Origin: Streptoverticillium olivoreticuli subsp. olivoreticuli
GTDB taxonomy: Bacteria > Actinomycetota > Actinomycetes > Streptomycetales > Streptomycetaceae
DNA: 64,000 nt
Reading direction: 5' to 3'
Assembly: GCF_003391135.1 (NCBI RefSeq)
Contig: NZ_CP031455.1
Coordinates: forward strand, 1,984,001-2,048,000
This document shows positions 1 to 8,778 of this stretch, piece after piece; positions within the stretch are counted from its first letter, which is position 1, and the number at the start of each line of letters is the position of its first letter. Below the pieces are notes generated by a model that saw only the letters and a list, made by a program, of their open reading frames with translations, did not search any database and was not told the DNA's origin. The translations under genes and the position numbers were made by a program.

Positions 1-371
1 TATCAGCAGGTACCGGCGGAGCCGCGTGGACAGCCCGGCGCGGAGCCGGGCGACGCCCGTTCGGAGCAGACGGGCACGGTCGCGGGGGCGGGGCCATGAC
101 CCCGCCGTCTACATAACGCCGCTCGCGGAAGCTGCCGGCGGATGTTCCCCGCCCACTGCTGTCCCTGTCGGTCGGTCAGCGAACGAATGGTGTTCCCCTC
201 CCTCCAGCTCCCTCGCAACCGCAGGATGCGGTGAAGTCGGCCAGGTCAGCGGCACCCCCGTGGCTGCTGACCCGCAGGTAGATCATGCAGGAGGGATGCG
301 ATCATTTCTGCTGAGAACTTTTTGCAGGAAAAACTCGCCTATGAAATCGGCTTCCCCTGGCGGCGCCGTTC
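1..371. other. non-coding leader region, no gene recognised
   Basis: No open frame here has a convincing product. The last 70 bases, about 300-370, are less GC-rich than the rest and probably hold the promoter of the following regulator, but I cannot name a -35/-10 pair with confidence. Confidence 0.5.
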
Positions 372-1217
372 GTGATATTGGGGGAACCTCCGTTGGACAA
401 GGAAGCCCTTCAGGCATTGCTCCGGGAACGCCGGGGCCGTATCGCGCCGGAGGACCACGGGCTCCTCCGCCCCTCGCGTCAGGGTCGGCGCGCCCCGGGG
501 CTGACCCAGAGCCAGATCGACCAGCTGCTGCACCGCACCCACGGCACGTTCAACCGGCTGGAGACGGGCGCCTACCCCCATCCGCCGGAGGACCTGCTGC
601 GCGACGTCGCCCGGCTGCTGGCGTTCACCGAGCACGAGTGGACGTCGCTGTGGCTCTACGCCGTGCGCCGCGACCCGCCCTACCCGCTGCACCAGCGCTC
701 GGGCACGGAGGTGCCCCGGGCCTGGCAGGACGTCGTCGAGGGCCAGTCCCACATGGCGTACATCAACGACCAGTCCTGGCGGGTGCTCGCGCACAACCAG
801 GCGTTCACCGAGATGTTCCCGCGCCGCGAGGTGCCGGAGAACACCATGCGGTGGATGACGCTCCACCCGGAGGCCCGTACGATCCTCACCGGCTGGCAGG
901 AGCACTGGGTGCCGATGATCCTGCCGCAGATGCGCGCGGCCATGGCCGCGCTGCCCCACGACGAAACGCTCGCCGAACTGGAGGCGGACATCCTCGCCGA
1001 CCCGGTGGTGGGACCGCTGTACGAGGCGGGCGGCCGGGCGTACGTCCATCCCGACGGCGACGAACGGCCGCTGCTGCACCCGGTGCGGGGCCCCGGCTGG
1101 GTGTCGCTGTGCAGCGCCGAGCCTCTCGCGTCACCGCGTGCCCGGCTTATGGTGCTGGTCTTCCGCCCCGGTGACCGGAGCGGACCCACCCGCCGGCCCA
1201 TGCTGCGTGCAGGATGA
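372..1217 (+). CDS. MmyB-type helix-turn-helix transcriptional regulator
   Basis: DNA-binding regulator of the actinobacterial MmyB family: an N-terminal XRE HTH (roughly residues 35-85, around GLTQSQIDQLL and FNRLETG) followed by the MmyB ligand-binding domain (about 100-275), a PAS-like fold thought to bind a small hydrophobic ligand. The GTG at 372 is taken as the start, but an in-frame TTG at 393 has the better ribosome site (GGGGGAA at 380-386) and gives MDKEALQALL, the usual beginning of this family, so the true protein may be 7 residues shorter. It lies 82 bases upstream of the type III polyketide synthase on the same strand and is a plausible pathway-specific regulator of that locus; this is inferred from position only. 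Confidence 0.85.
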   Translation: MILGEPPLDKEALQALLRERRGRIAPEDHGLLRPSRQGRRAPGLTQSQIDQLLHRTHGTFNRLETGAYPHPPEDLLRDVARLLAFTEHEWTSLWLYAVRRDPPYPLHQRSGTEVPRAWQDVVEGQSHMAYINDQSWRVLAHNQAFTEMFPRREVPENTMRWMTLHPEARTILTGWQEHWVPMILPQMRAAMAALPHDETLAELEADILADPVVGPLYEAGGRAYVHPDGDERPLLHPVRGPGWVSLCSAEPLASPRARLMVLVFRPGDRSGPTRRPMLRAG

Positions 1218-1299
1218 CCGTGCGGGGGCGGCCCGCGCCGGGTACCGGCACCGCCCCCGCCGGCCCAGGCCGACGGCCGCCCCGACCCGTGGAGCTCCC

Positions 1300-2355
1300 G
1301 TGACAGCGCACGTCTCACGCCCCGCCATAGCCCTCCCCCGGCACCGTGTGACCACCGAGGACATCGTCGAGGACATCCGCGAGCACCACGCGGACCACCC
1401 ACGGCTGGAATCCGTGCTGCGCGTCGCCCGCGCCACCGGTGTCCGCACCCGGCGCTTCACCCAGCCCCTGGACTCCCCCACGGTCTCCGGCACCGCGACG
1501 GTGGAGGAACGCAACCGGGTGGCGTTCGCCGATTCCGCCGAACTGGCCACCCGGGCGGCGCGGGCCGCGCTCGCGGACACCGGCCTCGAGCCGTCGGCCG
1601 TCGACTGCGTCGTCACCAGCCACTCCACCTCATGGGCCGTGCCGGGCCTGGACATCCACCTCATCGGCGCGCTCGGGCTGCGCGCCGACGTGCGCCGGAT
1701 CCCCATGACGTCCCTCGGCTGCGTGGGCGGGGCGCAGGCCCTGGTCCGCGCCACCGACCATGTGCGGGCGCACCCCGGGAGCCGGGTCCTGGTGGTCGTC
1801 GCGGAGACCATCAGCACCATCTACAACCACCGCAACACCACCTTCGAGTCGATGATCTACAAGGCGCTGTTCGGGGACGGCTCCGGCGCCTGCGTCGTCA
1901 CCGACGCCCCGCTCGGGCCCGGCCTGTGCGTCGAGGACACCTGGGAGTACCTGCTGCCCGAGAGCGGCCACCGCTACCGGGGCCGGCTCGACGGGGCCGG
2001 TCTGCACTTCGACTCCACCCGCGCCGCCGCCGAGGCCACGGGCGAGGTGATGCCCGCACTGCGCGCCTGGCTGCAGACCGTGCAGGCACCGCCCGCCGAG
2101 CCGCAGTGGACGGTCGTCCACCCGGGCGGGCCGCGGGTCCTCGACGACACCGCGCGGGGCCTGGGCGTCGACGCGAAGATGCTGCGGCACTCCTGGGACA
2201 GCCTCGCGGAGAACGGGAACCTGGGCGGCGTCGCGGTCCTGGACGTCCTCGCCCGCACGCACGAGGACCCGCCGTGCGACGACGAGCGGGGGCTGTTGCT
2301 GTCGTTCGGGCCGGGCTTTCTGGCGGCCGCGTGCCGCGGTCGTTGGCGCGCGTGA
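1300..2355 (+). CDS. type III polyketide synthase (chalcone synthase-like)
   Basis: Homodimeric thiolase-fold enzyme that condenses malonyl-CoA extender units on a CoA starter and cyclises the chain. With the GTG start at 1300 the protein has 351 residues, normal for bacterial type III PKSs. The catalytic triad is complete: Cys141 in LGCVGGAQAL, His274 in VVHPGGPRVLD and Asn307 in ENGNLGG; the His-Asn spacing of 33 equals that in plant chalcone synthase. The conserved GFGPG-type loop near the C-terminus reads SFGPGFL. Sequence around the active site differs clearly from RppA (tetrahydroxynaphthalene synthase), so the product is not predicted. It follows an MmyB regulator and faces an MFS exporter; a FAD enzyme lies beyond the exporter. 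The start upstream of 1300 is rejected because that extension is low-complexity and unlike the family. Confidence 0.92.
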   Translation: MTAHVSRPAIALPRHRVTTEDIVEDIREHHADHPRLESVLRVARATGVRTRRFTQPLDSPTVSGTATVEERNRVAFADSAELATRAARAALADTGLEPSAVDCVVTSHSTSWAVPGLDIHLIGALGLRADVRRIPMTSLGCVGGAQALVRATDHVRAHPGSRVLVVVAETISTIYNHRNTTFESMIYKALFGDGSGACVVTDAPLGPGLCVEDTWEYLLPESGHRYRGRLDGAGLHFDSTRAAAEATGEVMPALRAWLQTVQAPPAEPQWTVVHPGGPRVLDDTARGLGVDAKMLRHSWDSLAENGNLGGVAVLDVLARTHEDPPCDDERGLLLSFGPGFLAAACRGRWRA

Positions 2356-2404
2356 GGAACCCTGGAGCTGTCGTGTCCGCACCGGGGCCGGGGAAGGGCC
2401 GCCG

Positions 2405-3961
2405 TCAATGCGCCGAATCCGCGCGGAAGTTCTTCGGAACCAGGATCGCCGCCAGGGCCACCGCCACCGCGACGATGGCCACGGACACCAGCGCCGTGGT
2501 GGTCAGCGCGTCGTTGAACGCCGAGCGCGCCGTCGCCAGCAGCGCGCGGCCCACCCCGCTGTCGGTGCCGAAGGAGCGGGCCACCTCGTCCGCGCCGCCC
2601 ACCGACTGCCGCGCGGCCGTCAGGTCCGCGCCCCGCAGCCCGGGTGGGAGGCCGGTCATCCCGGAGCGGAACAGCCTGGTGTGGATGCTGCCGAGCAGCG
2701 CCACGCCGAAGCCGATGCCCAGTTCGTACGCGCTCTCCGAGACGGCGCCGGCCTGACCCGCGCGCTCCGGGCGCACGGCCGAGACCATCACCGCCGCGGA
2801 GGCGGTGATGGCCATGCCGTCGCCGATACCGAAGGTGACCAGGGCGATCGCCACCACGCCGTAGGCCAGCGGCTGCGGGGCCGCGGCCAGCAGCGCGAAG
2901 CCGCACAGCAGCGCGGCCAGACCCACCGTCAGCACGGTCCGCACGCCGATCCGGCGCAGCAGCCAGGGCGTCAGCAGCGACGAGGCGAGCAGGGCGAGCG
3001 CGACGGGGAGCGTCCGCAGCCCGGCCGCCAGGGCGTCGTAGCCGTGGACGTACTGGAGCCAGAGCGAGATCAGGTAGAGGGCGGCACCGATCGCCATCAT
3101 CGCGGTCAGGGTGGCGAGCGCGGCGGCCAGGAACGGGCGGCTGGCGAAGAGCCGGACGTCCAGCAGCGGGTCCGCGGCGACCAGTTGACGGCGTACGAAC
3201 CAGGTGAGCGCCGCCAGGCCGACCAGCAGCGCGGCCAGGTCGACTGGCCGGAAGCCGCCCGCCAGGTGCTTGATGCCCCAGGCGGTGGCGATGACGCCGG
3301 CCACGGACAGCACGGCGGACCAGAGGTCGAGGTCGTGGTGCGAGGGGCTGCGGTACTCGGGGAGCAGCAGGACCGCCGCGACGACGGTGATCACGACGAC
3401 CGGCACGTTCACCCAGAAGGCCGCCGACCAGGAGAAGGCGTTCACCAGCGCGCCGCCGACCAGCGGGCCGATCGCCGCGCCCGCGCCCGCGACGGCGGCC
3501 CAGACCCCGATCGCCAGGGTGCGTTCGTGGGCGTCGGTGAAGATGGTGCGGATCAGCGAGAGGGTGGACGGCATCACCATGGCCCCGCCGATGGCGAGCA
3601 GCACCCGGCCCGCGATCAGCTGGAGGACGCTCTCGGTGAGCCCGGCCGTGGCGGCGAGCACCGAGGCCACCCCGAACACGGAGAACCCGGCGACGAACAG
3701 CAGCTTCCGGCCCACCCGGTCGCCCACCGCGCCCGCGGTGACGAGCAGTCCGCCCAGCACCAGCCCGTAGATGTCGATGATCCACAACTGTTCCAGGGCG
3801 TCCGGCCGCATCTCCTTGATGAGGGACGGCAGGGCCACGTTGAGGATGGTGGCGTCCATGGCCACCAGGAGGAGGCTGGCGCAGAGGACCGCGAGCATCG
3901 CCCAGCGGGCGGGGTCGGGCGCGTCCGGGCCGGAAGGGGCTGCCGAGGTGCCATGGTCCAC
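2405..3961 (-). CDS. MFS drug exporter, DHA2 family (14 TM)
   Basis: Proton-driven efflux permease of the EmrB/QacA DHA2 type. The protein shows the DHA2 signature MDATILNVALPSL in the first helix, motif A as GDRVGRK, and about 14 hydrophobic segments over 518 residues. I choose the GTG at 3961 because AAGGGACGGG lies just upstream; the longer frame to 4057 adds a non-conserved tail. It converges with the polyketide synthase (49-base gap) and diverges from the FAD enzyme at 4173. The position suggests self-resistance or export of the polyketide product, an inference from neighbourhood only. Two inverted repeats in the divergent gap (3981-3998, 4024-4041) are candidate operators. Confidence 0.9.
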   Translation of the reverse strand: MDHGTSAAPSGPDAPDPARWAMLAVLCASLLLVAMDATILNVALPSLIKEMRPDALEQLWIIDIYGLVLGGLLVTAGAVGDRVGRKLLFVAGFSVFGVASVLAATAGLTESVLQLIAGRVLLAIGGAMVMPSTLSLIRTIFTDAHERTLAIGVWAAVAGAGAAIGPLVGGALVNAFSWSAAFWVNVPVVVITVVAAVLLLPEYRSPSHHDLDLWSAVLSVAGVIATAWGIKHLAGGFRPVDLAALLVGLAALTWFVRRQLVAADPLLDVRLFASRPFLAAALATLTAMMAIGAALYLISLWLQYVHGYDALAAGLRTLPVALALLASSLLTPWLLRRIGVRTVLTVGLAALLCGFALLAAAPQPLAYGVVAIALVTFGIGDGMAITASAAVMVSAVRPERAGQAGAVSESAYELGIGFGVALLGSIHTRLFRSGMTGLPPGLRGADLTAARQSVGGADEVARSFGTDSGVGRALLATARSAFNDALTTTALVSVAIVAVAVALAAILVPKNFRADSAH

Positions 3962-3980
3962 GCGACGTCCCGTCCCTTGG

Positions 3981-4041
3981 GGGATCACGTGCGATCCCGG
4001 GGCGGGGGTGGTCCCCGTCCCGGAACGGAACCTAATCCGTT
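3981..4041. promoter_or_regulatory. two inverted repeats in the MFS/FAD-enzyme divergent gap
   Basis: GGGATC-N6-GATCCC lies at 3981-3998 and AACGGA-N6-TCCGTT at 4024-4041, both perfect 6-base arms with 6-base spacers. They sit between two divergent genes and are candidate operators for a dimeric regulator. No regulator is encoded inside this gap; the MmyB gene at 372 is the nearest candidate. Confidence 0.4.
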
Positions 4042-4172
4042 GTCCGGCGGGCCGCATCCCGGGGAATGTCCCGCCCGGCGGCCGCGCCGTGCGTCTTTCC
4101 CGCCGCTGTCGGTGGCACGGGTTCCGGTGAACCGCCGATTGGGCAGGGTGCCTCTACGGAAAGGAGGTGCCC

Positions 4173-5711
4173 GTGGGACGTATCGCGGAGTCCGCCGGGG
4201 CGAGGGAGTCCGAACGGAGGCCAGGGCACGGGGCGGGGCGGGATGTGGTCGTGATCGGGGCCGGTGTCGCCGGGACCAGCGTCGTGCTGCACCTGGTGCG
4301 CGCGCTCCTCGACCCGGAGCACCCCGGCCCCGGGGAGAGCCCGGTGAGGTCCGTCCGACTGGTGGACCCCCACCCGGCGGGCTGGGGGCTGGCCTTCGGG
4401 GACACCGACCCGCTGCTGCTGTGCAACACGGCCGTCGAGATCAACTCCCTGCTCGCGGACCGGCCCGACGACTTCGTCGGCTACCTCCGCCAGCACGGCT
4501 GGACGGGCGGCGGGAAGGACTGCGTCCCCCGGGCCCGGATGGCCGAGTACGGTCACGACCGCTACGCGTGGGCCCGGGAACAGGCGGCGGCCCGCGGTGT
4601 CGCCGTTCGCCAGGTGCACGGCACGGCCGAATCCGTCCACGTGGGCGGCGCGGACGGCGCGCAGCGGGTCCGGCTGGCCGACGGGCGCGAGCTGCGGGCC
4701 GACGAGGTCGTCGTCTGCACCGGCGTGCACCGCCCCCGCACACCGGACGGCTTCGCCGCCTTCGAGGGCCACCCGCACTATCTGGACAGCCCCTACCCGG
4801 CCGACCGGATCCGCCGGCTTCCGCCGGACTCCCGGGTGTTGGTGCTCGGCAGCCGCCTGTCGGCGGTCGACGCCGCGCTGCTGCTGTGCCGTGACGGCCA
4901 CCGGACGACGGTGACCTCGCCCTCGGGACTGCTGCCGCCCGCACGGGTGTCGCTGTCGATGGCCACGCGCGACTTACCGCCGCTGGACCGGATCTCCCTG
5001 CTCGACCCGGCCGACCCGCTGCTGGAGGAGCGGCTGATGCGCTGTGTGGTGGAGTCGATCCGACTGCTGGACCGGCGGCCGTTGCGGCTCCAGACCTCCC
5101 GGGCGGCCGACCCCGTACGGCGGCTGCGCGAGGAGACGGCGCTGGTGGAGGAGGGTGCCTGTCCGTGGGCGGAGGTGATGGTGCCCCTGATCGAGACCGT
5201 GATCGCCCTCGCGCCCTCGCTGCGGCCCGCGCGTCGCCGGGCGCTGATGGCACGCTTCTCCTGGTTCACCGGCCGGTACGCCACGGCGATGACCGTCGTC
5301 AATGCCCGCCGCCTGCTGGCCTGCTTCGAGTCAGGCGCGCTGCGGATGGCGGATTCCTATCCCTCCGCCGTCTCGTTCGCCCAGGGCGCCTGGCGGGTCG
5401 AACAGCCGGACGGGCGAGTGGACCGCTTCGACTACGTCGTCAACGCCACCGGCTATCACCCGCCCGTGCTCCACTGGGACCGCGAGGGCTCCGCGCTGCA
5501 CCTGGGCGATCCGCCCGCGCGCGCCACGGCCGTCGACCATCTGGAGGGGGACCTCCGGGTGCGCCGGGCGGCCGGGGCGGCGCCTGAGCGGGTCTGGGTG
5601 GTGGGGGTGGGGACGCACGTCCGCATCCCGTTCGCCAATCACCTGCGCAACGTGGTGCGGCAGGCGCGGCAGGTAGCGCGGGAGCTGTCGGGCGCGGAGA
5701 TCGCCGTATGA
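4173..5711 (+). CDS. FAD/NAD(P)-binding oxidoreductase (contains a TTA codon)
   Basis: Flavoprotein of the FAD-NAD(P)-binding (NAD_binding_9-like) superfamily. A Rossmann motif VVIGAGVAGTS lies near the N-terminus, followed by the LLLCNTAVEINSLLADRPDDF segment typical of these proteins and a second dinucleotide-binding region around VLVLGSRLSAVDAALLL. The GTG at 4173 is preferred over that at 4167 because the strong ribosome site AAGGAGGT (4161-4168) is then properly spaced; the protein has 512 residues. Codon 268 (4974-4976, RDLPPL) is TTA, so translation should depend on the bldA leucyl-tRNA. Relatives include tailoring oxygenases and uncharacterised reductases; the substrate is unknown. 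It probably tailors the type III polyketide, judging by its place beside the exporter and synthase. Confidence 0.78.
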   Translation: MGRIAESAGARESERRPGHGAGRDVVVIGAGVAGTSVVLHLVRALLDPEHPGPGESPVRSVRLVDPHPAGWGLAFGDTDPLLLCNTAVEINSLLADRPDDFVGYLRQHGWTGGGKDCVPRARMAEYGHDRYAWAREQAAARGVAVRQVHGTAESVHVGGADGAQRVRLADGRELRADEVVVCTGVHRPRTPDGFAAFEGHPHYLDSPYPADRIRRLPPDSRVLVLGSRLSAVDAALLLCRDGHRTTVTSPSGLLPPARVSLSMATRDLPPLDRISLLDPADPLLEERLMRCVVESIRLLDRRPLRLQTSRAADPVRRLREETALVEEGACPWAEVMVPLIETVIALAPSLRPARRRALMARFSWFTGRYATAMTVVNARRLLACFESGALRMADSYPSAVSFAQGAWRVEQPDGRVDRFDYVVNATGYHPPVLHWDREGSALHLGDPPARATAVDHLEGDLRVRRAAGAAPERVWVVGVGTHVRIPFANHLRNVVRQARQVARELSGAEIAV

Positions 5712-5721
5712 GCCGGGGGCG

Positions 5722-6372
5722 CTATTCCAGCAGCCCCCGCCGCATCGCCTCGGCGACGGCGGCGGCGCGGTCGGACACGCCGAGCTTCTCGTACAGCCGC
5801 TGGGTGTGGGTCTTGACGGTGCTCGCGCCCAGATAAAGCTCCGCGGCCACTTGGGGGATGCTCTTGCCTTCGGCGAAGCCGTGGAGCACCTGCCGCTCGC
5901 GCTCGGAGAGGATCGTGGTGTCCCGGTCCGCCCGCAGCCGGATCTCGTCGACGAGCCCGCCGGCCAGGTCCTCCGAGACCACCTGCTTGCCGCTCGCGAC
6001 CCTGAGCACGGCGTCGACGATCTCGGCCCGCTTGGCGTCCTTGGCGAGATAGCCGGCGGCTCCCTCCTCCACGGCGCGGTAGACCACGGCGGCGTCGGTC
6101 GTGGCCGACAGCAGGATGGCGCGGGTCGGCAGCTGATCGCGTACGAGGGCGTGCACGACGGCGATGCCGTCCATCGTGGGGATGCGGTAGTCGATCAGAG
6201 CGACCTGGGGCTCCAGCTCCCGGATCACCCGGAGCGCCTCCGCGCCGTCCCCGGCCTCGGCCAGCACCTCGATCCGGCCGCTGAGCCGCAGGCCGCGGGC
6301 GATGCCTTCGCGGTAGACGGGGTGGTCGTCGGCGACGACCACCGTCACCGGCGCGCCGGAATCGGACTCCAT
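5722..6372 (-). CDS. NarL/FixJ-family response regulator
   Basis: Two-component response regulator of 216 residues. The receiver domain (about 9-125) has the acidic pair Asp15-Asp16, the phospho-acceptor Asp61 in LIDYRIP and the conserved Lys in YLAKDAK. A LuxR/NarL-type HTH fills about 148-212 (LSERERQVLHGFAEGKS ... STVKTHTQRLYEKLGV). The ATG at 6372 is preceded by GGGAGGACGG; the frame stays open upstream to 6666 but without family similarity. It converges with the FAD enzyme, 10 bases away. No histidine kinase lies next to it, so it is an orphan regulator in this window; its target genes cannot be inferred. Confidence 0.92.
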   Translation of the reverse strand: MESDSGAPVTVVVADDHPVYREGIARGLRLSGRIEVLAEAGDGAEALRVIRELEPQVALIDYRIPTMDGIAVVHALVRDQLPTRAILLSATTDAAVVYRAVEEGAAGYLAKDAKRAEIVDAVLRVASGKQVVSEDLAGGLVDEIRLRADRDTTILSERERQVLHGFAEGKSIPQVAAELYLGASTVKTHTQRLYEKLGVSDRAAAVAEAMRRGLLE

Positions 6373-6497
6373 GGGACCGTCCTCCCGCATGCGCGCCGCC
6401 TCCGACAGCGGCGCCGTTCCTGTGGACCACGATAGGCCGGTTCTCCCGGGGCGGCCGGATGTGCCGGACGGCGGGGAGCCGGGCCCGGCGGCTCCCG

Positions 6498-8642
6498 TCA
6501 GCCCGGCGCCCCGCGGATGCGGGCCGCGGCGCGGGCCACTCCGCTGAGCCAGGCCTCGGCGTCGGCGATCAGCAGGGCCTGGGCGTCCGGGATGCCGGGC
6601 GTCCCGTGCTCGACGTAGCGCAGCGGCCCGGACGCCTCGGGCGGACAGGTGGCCGGAGGCGTCCACGCCGGGTCCGCGCCGCCGCCGTCACCGGCCCGCA
6701 GCGCGTCCGCGGCCCGGAGGACCTCCGCCGCCACCCGCTCGGCCAGGCCGGTCAGTTCGACGGCCACGGCCGCCGGCAGCGGCGCTTGCTGATGGCTCAT
6801 CAGCATCAGGTCTCCGCCGTGCACCATGTCGTAGCCGACGGTCAGGACCGCCTCCCAGGGCCGGTCCGAGGGATGCCGGCCCCCGCACTCGATGTGGTAC
6901 TGCGCGGAGGACGCCTCCGCGAAGTGCATCGCGTGGCGCACGGGCAGCAGCAGGTCGGCCGGACCGGGCGCGCCGCCGAGCCGGGCGATGACGGCACGGC
7001 AGGACGCGGCGCCCCGGGCGAGGAAGTCGGCCATGTCGCGCCGCAGTTCACCCTGGCCGCCATGGGGCCAGGCGAGGAGGCTCGCCACCGCGCCGATCGC
7101 CCCTCCGAGGAGGACGTCGACGATCCGCACCTCGGAGATCCGCCAGTCCGCGGTGGACAGCTGGGTGAAGATCAGGACGAAGGCGAGGGTGAACACCCCC
7201 TGGATCCAGGCCGGTCCGAGCAGGGGGGCCACCGTGAAACCGACGAGGACGACGACGAGGAGCGCGACCGCGTAGAAGACGGGGACCTCACCGACGAGAT
7301 AGAACAGCCCCGCGGCGACCGCCGCCCCGACGGCCGTACCGGCGAAGGCCGGGCCCAGACCCGCGCGCGTGTCCGCCGCCGAGGTGCGCATCAGGCTGAG
7401 GGTCGCCAGCAGCACCCAGAAGCCGTGCGCCAGGCCGAGCGCGCCGACCAGCAGCCGCGCGCAGGCCAGGGCGGCGGCGACCCGGAGGGCGTTCTGGAGG
7501 TGCACGGAGCGGAGCGTGAGGTGCATCCGCAGTCTGCGCCACCACAGGACGGGCGCCGGGGTCGCGGCGTAGGTGAAGGGGGAGCGCGGGGTACGGCCTC
7601 CGGGCGGCCGGCCGCCGAGCGCGATCCGGGCGGCCTCCGTGACCAGGCGGGCCCCTTCGGCCACCGCGCGGACGACCGCGTCCTGCCGCAGCCGCCCGGC
7701 CGTGGCACCCGGGAGCGTCTCCGCGCGGGCCGCGTCGAAGGCGTCGAGCTCCTCGGGGAGGGTGCCGTCGTCCTCGGCGGTCCCCGCGCGCAGCGCCGCC
7801 GCGGCGCGGCGCAGGCCGCTCTCGGTGTGCCGCAGCAGGGCCAGGGTGGCGGGCGGGGCGCCGGGCGCGCCGCCGGTCCCGGTGAACAGGCGGTCCAACT
7901 GGTCCATCACATGCCGGATCGCGGCGTGGGTGTGGCGCAGCGCCCGGACCCGGGCCGCCGGGGAGACGGGCCGCTCCATCAAGGGCACGCGGGACAGCCG
8001 GACCCCGTCCAGGGCCCGGTCGGCAGCCGCGCGGGTGTCGGGGGCCAGGGGCGCGCCGGAGCCGGCCGCGAGCCGGTCGGCGGCCGCGCGGGTGCAGTCG
8101 GCGACGGCCGCCGCGGCGCCCGCGAGGCGCATCCGGTAGGGCTCCGGCGCCGGTTCGGGCCACAGGAACCGTTCGGCCAGGACGGTGAGCAGGACGCCGA
8201 GCGTGAGGCCCAGGAGCCGGGAGCCGAGGGTCTCGGGGGCGTAGGGCGGGAAGCACGGCAGGACGTAGTAGAGCTGGAAGGCGGTGGCGAGTCCGGTCAG
8301 GCGGGGGCCGCCCACCGAGCAGTAGGAGATGACGAACCCCACGACGAACATCCCGCAGGCGGCCGCCCAGGAGCTCACCGCGAGCAGGGTGCCCGCGGTG
8401 ACGAGGAGAGCGCCGACGGGCAGGGCCGTCAGCAGCGTACGGGTCCGCTCGCGCGGCGCCCCCGGCACCTGGCAGAACATGATCAGGGGCAGGGCGCCGA
8501 AGATGGAGTACATGGCGATGACCGGGTCGTGCAGCCCGTAGCGGAAGAGGTAGAAGCCCGGGCAGCCCGCCGCGGCCACCCAGAGCGCGCGGCGTGCCGA
8601 CTCCCGCGCGTCCGGCAGCCGCAGGAGCGCTCTCATGCGCAT
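6498..8642 (-). CDS. FUSC-family membrane protein (aromatic acid exporter type)
   Basis: Large integral membrane protein of 714 residues with the duplicated architecture of FUSC/YccS/AaeB proteins: an N-terminal block of about six helices (roughly 20-165), a soluble central region (about 170-375), and a second block of helices (about 385-520) followed by a cytosolic tail. Characterised relatives export hydroxylated aromatic acids and other organic anions; the substrate here is unknown. Two closely spaced ATGs (8642 and 8636) are both possible starts. The gene is followed by the response regulator at 6372 and preceded by a secreted deacetylase, all on the minus strand, but with gaps above 100 bases that argue against a tight operon. 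Confidence 0.82.
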   Translation of the reverse strand: MRMRALLRLPDARESARRALWVAAAGCPGFYLFRYGLHDPVIAMYSIFGALPLIMFCQVPGAPRERTRTLLTALPVGALLVTAGTLLAVSSWAAACGMFVVGFVISYCSVGGPRLTGLATAFQLYYVLPCFPPYAPETLGSRLLGLTLGVLLTVLAERFLWPEPAPEPYRMRLAGAAAAVADCTRAAADRLAAGSGAPLAPDTRAAADRALDGVRLSRVPLMERPVSPAARVRALRHTHAAIRHVMDQLDRLFTGTGGAPGAPPATLALLRHTESGLRRAAAALRAGTAEDDGTLPEELDAFDAARAETLPGATAGRLRQDAVVRAVAEGARLVTEAARIALGGRPPGGRTPRSPFTYAATPAPVLWWRRLRMHLTLRSVHLQNALRVAAALACARLLVGALGLAHGFWVLLATLSLMRTSAADTRAGLGPAFAGTAVGAAVAAGLFYLVGEVPVFYAVALLVVVLVGFTVAPLLGPAWIQGVFTLAFVLIFTQLSTADWRISEVRIVDVLLGGAIGAVASLLAWPHGGQGELRRDMADFLARGAASCRAVIARLGGAPGPADLLLPVRHAMHFAEASSAQYHIECGGRHPSDRPWEAVLTVGYDMVHGGDLMLMSHQQAPLPAAVAVELTGLAERVAAEVLRAADALRAGDGGGADPAWTPPATCPPEASGPLRYVEHGTPGIPDAQALLIADAEAWLSGVARAAARIRGAPG

Positions 8643-8778
8643 GGGCGGGTACCGGCCGTCACCTTCCTCACGTTAAGTGAACCCTTGTCGGCCGCAACCC
8701 GGGGAATGCGCGGCGAGCAGTACCGCTTTCCGCCCCCGGTCTCCGGACGGCCGGAATGGAATTCGGCGAATACCGCGC

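Noticed and set aside
3..218. 71-codon minus frame at the window start
   Set aside because: Cys/Arg/Pro-rich sequence with no motif and no ribosome site.
2408..4894. 828-codon open frame on the plus strand
   Set aside because: It is antisense to the MFS exporter and runs into the FAD gene; composition is Arg/Gly/His-rich with no domain. It is a by-product of high GC.
8668..8680. small palindrome TCACGTTAAGTGA upstream of the FUSC gene
   Set aside because: Arms are only four bases around a TTAA core; too weak to claim as an operator without conservation data.
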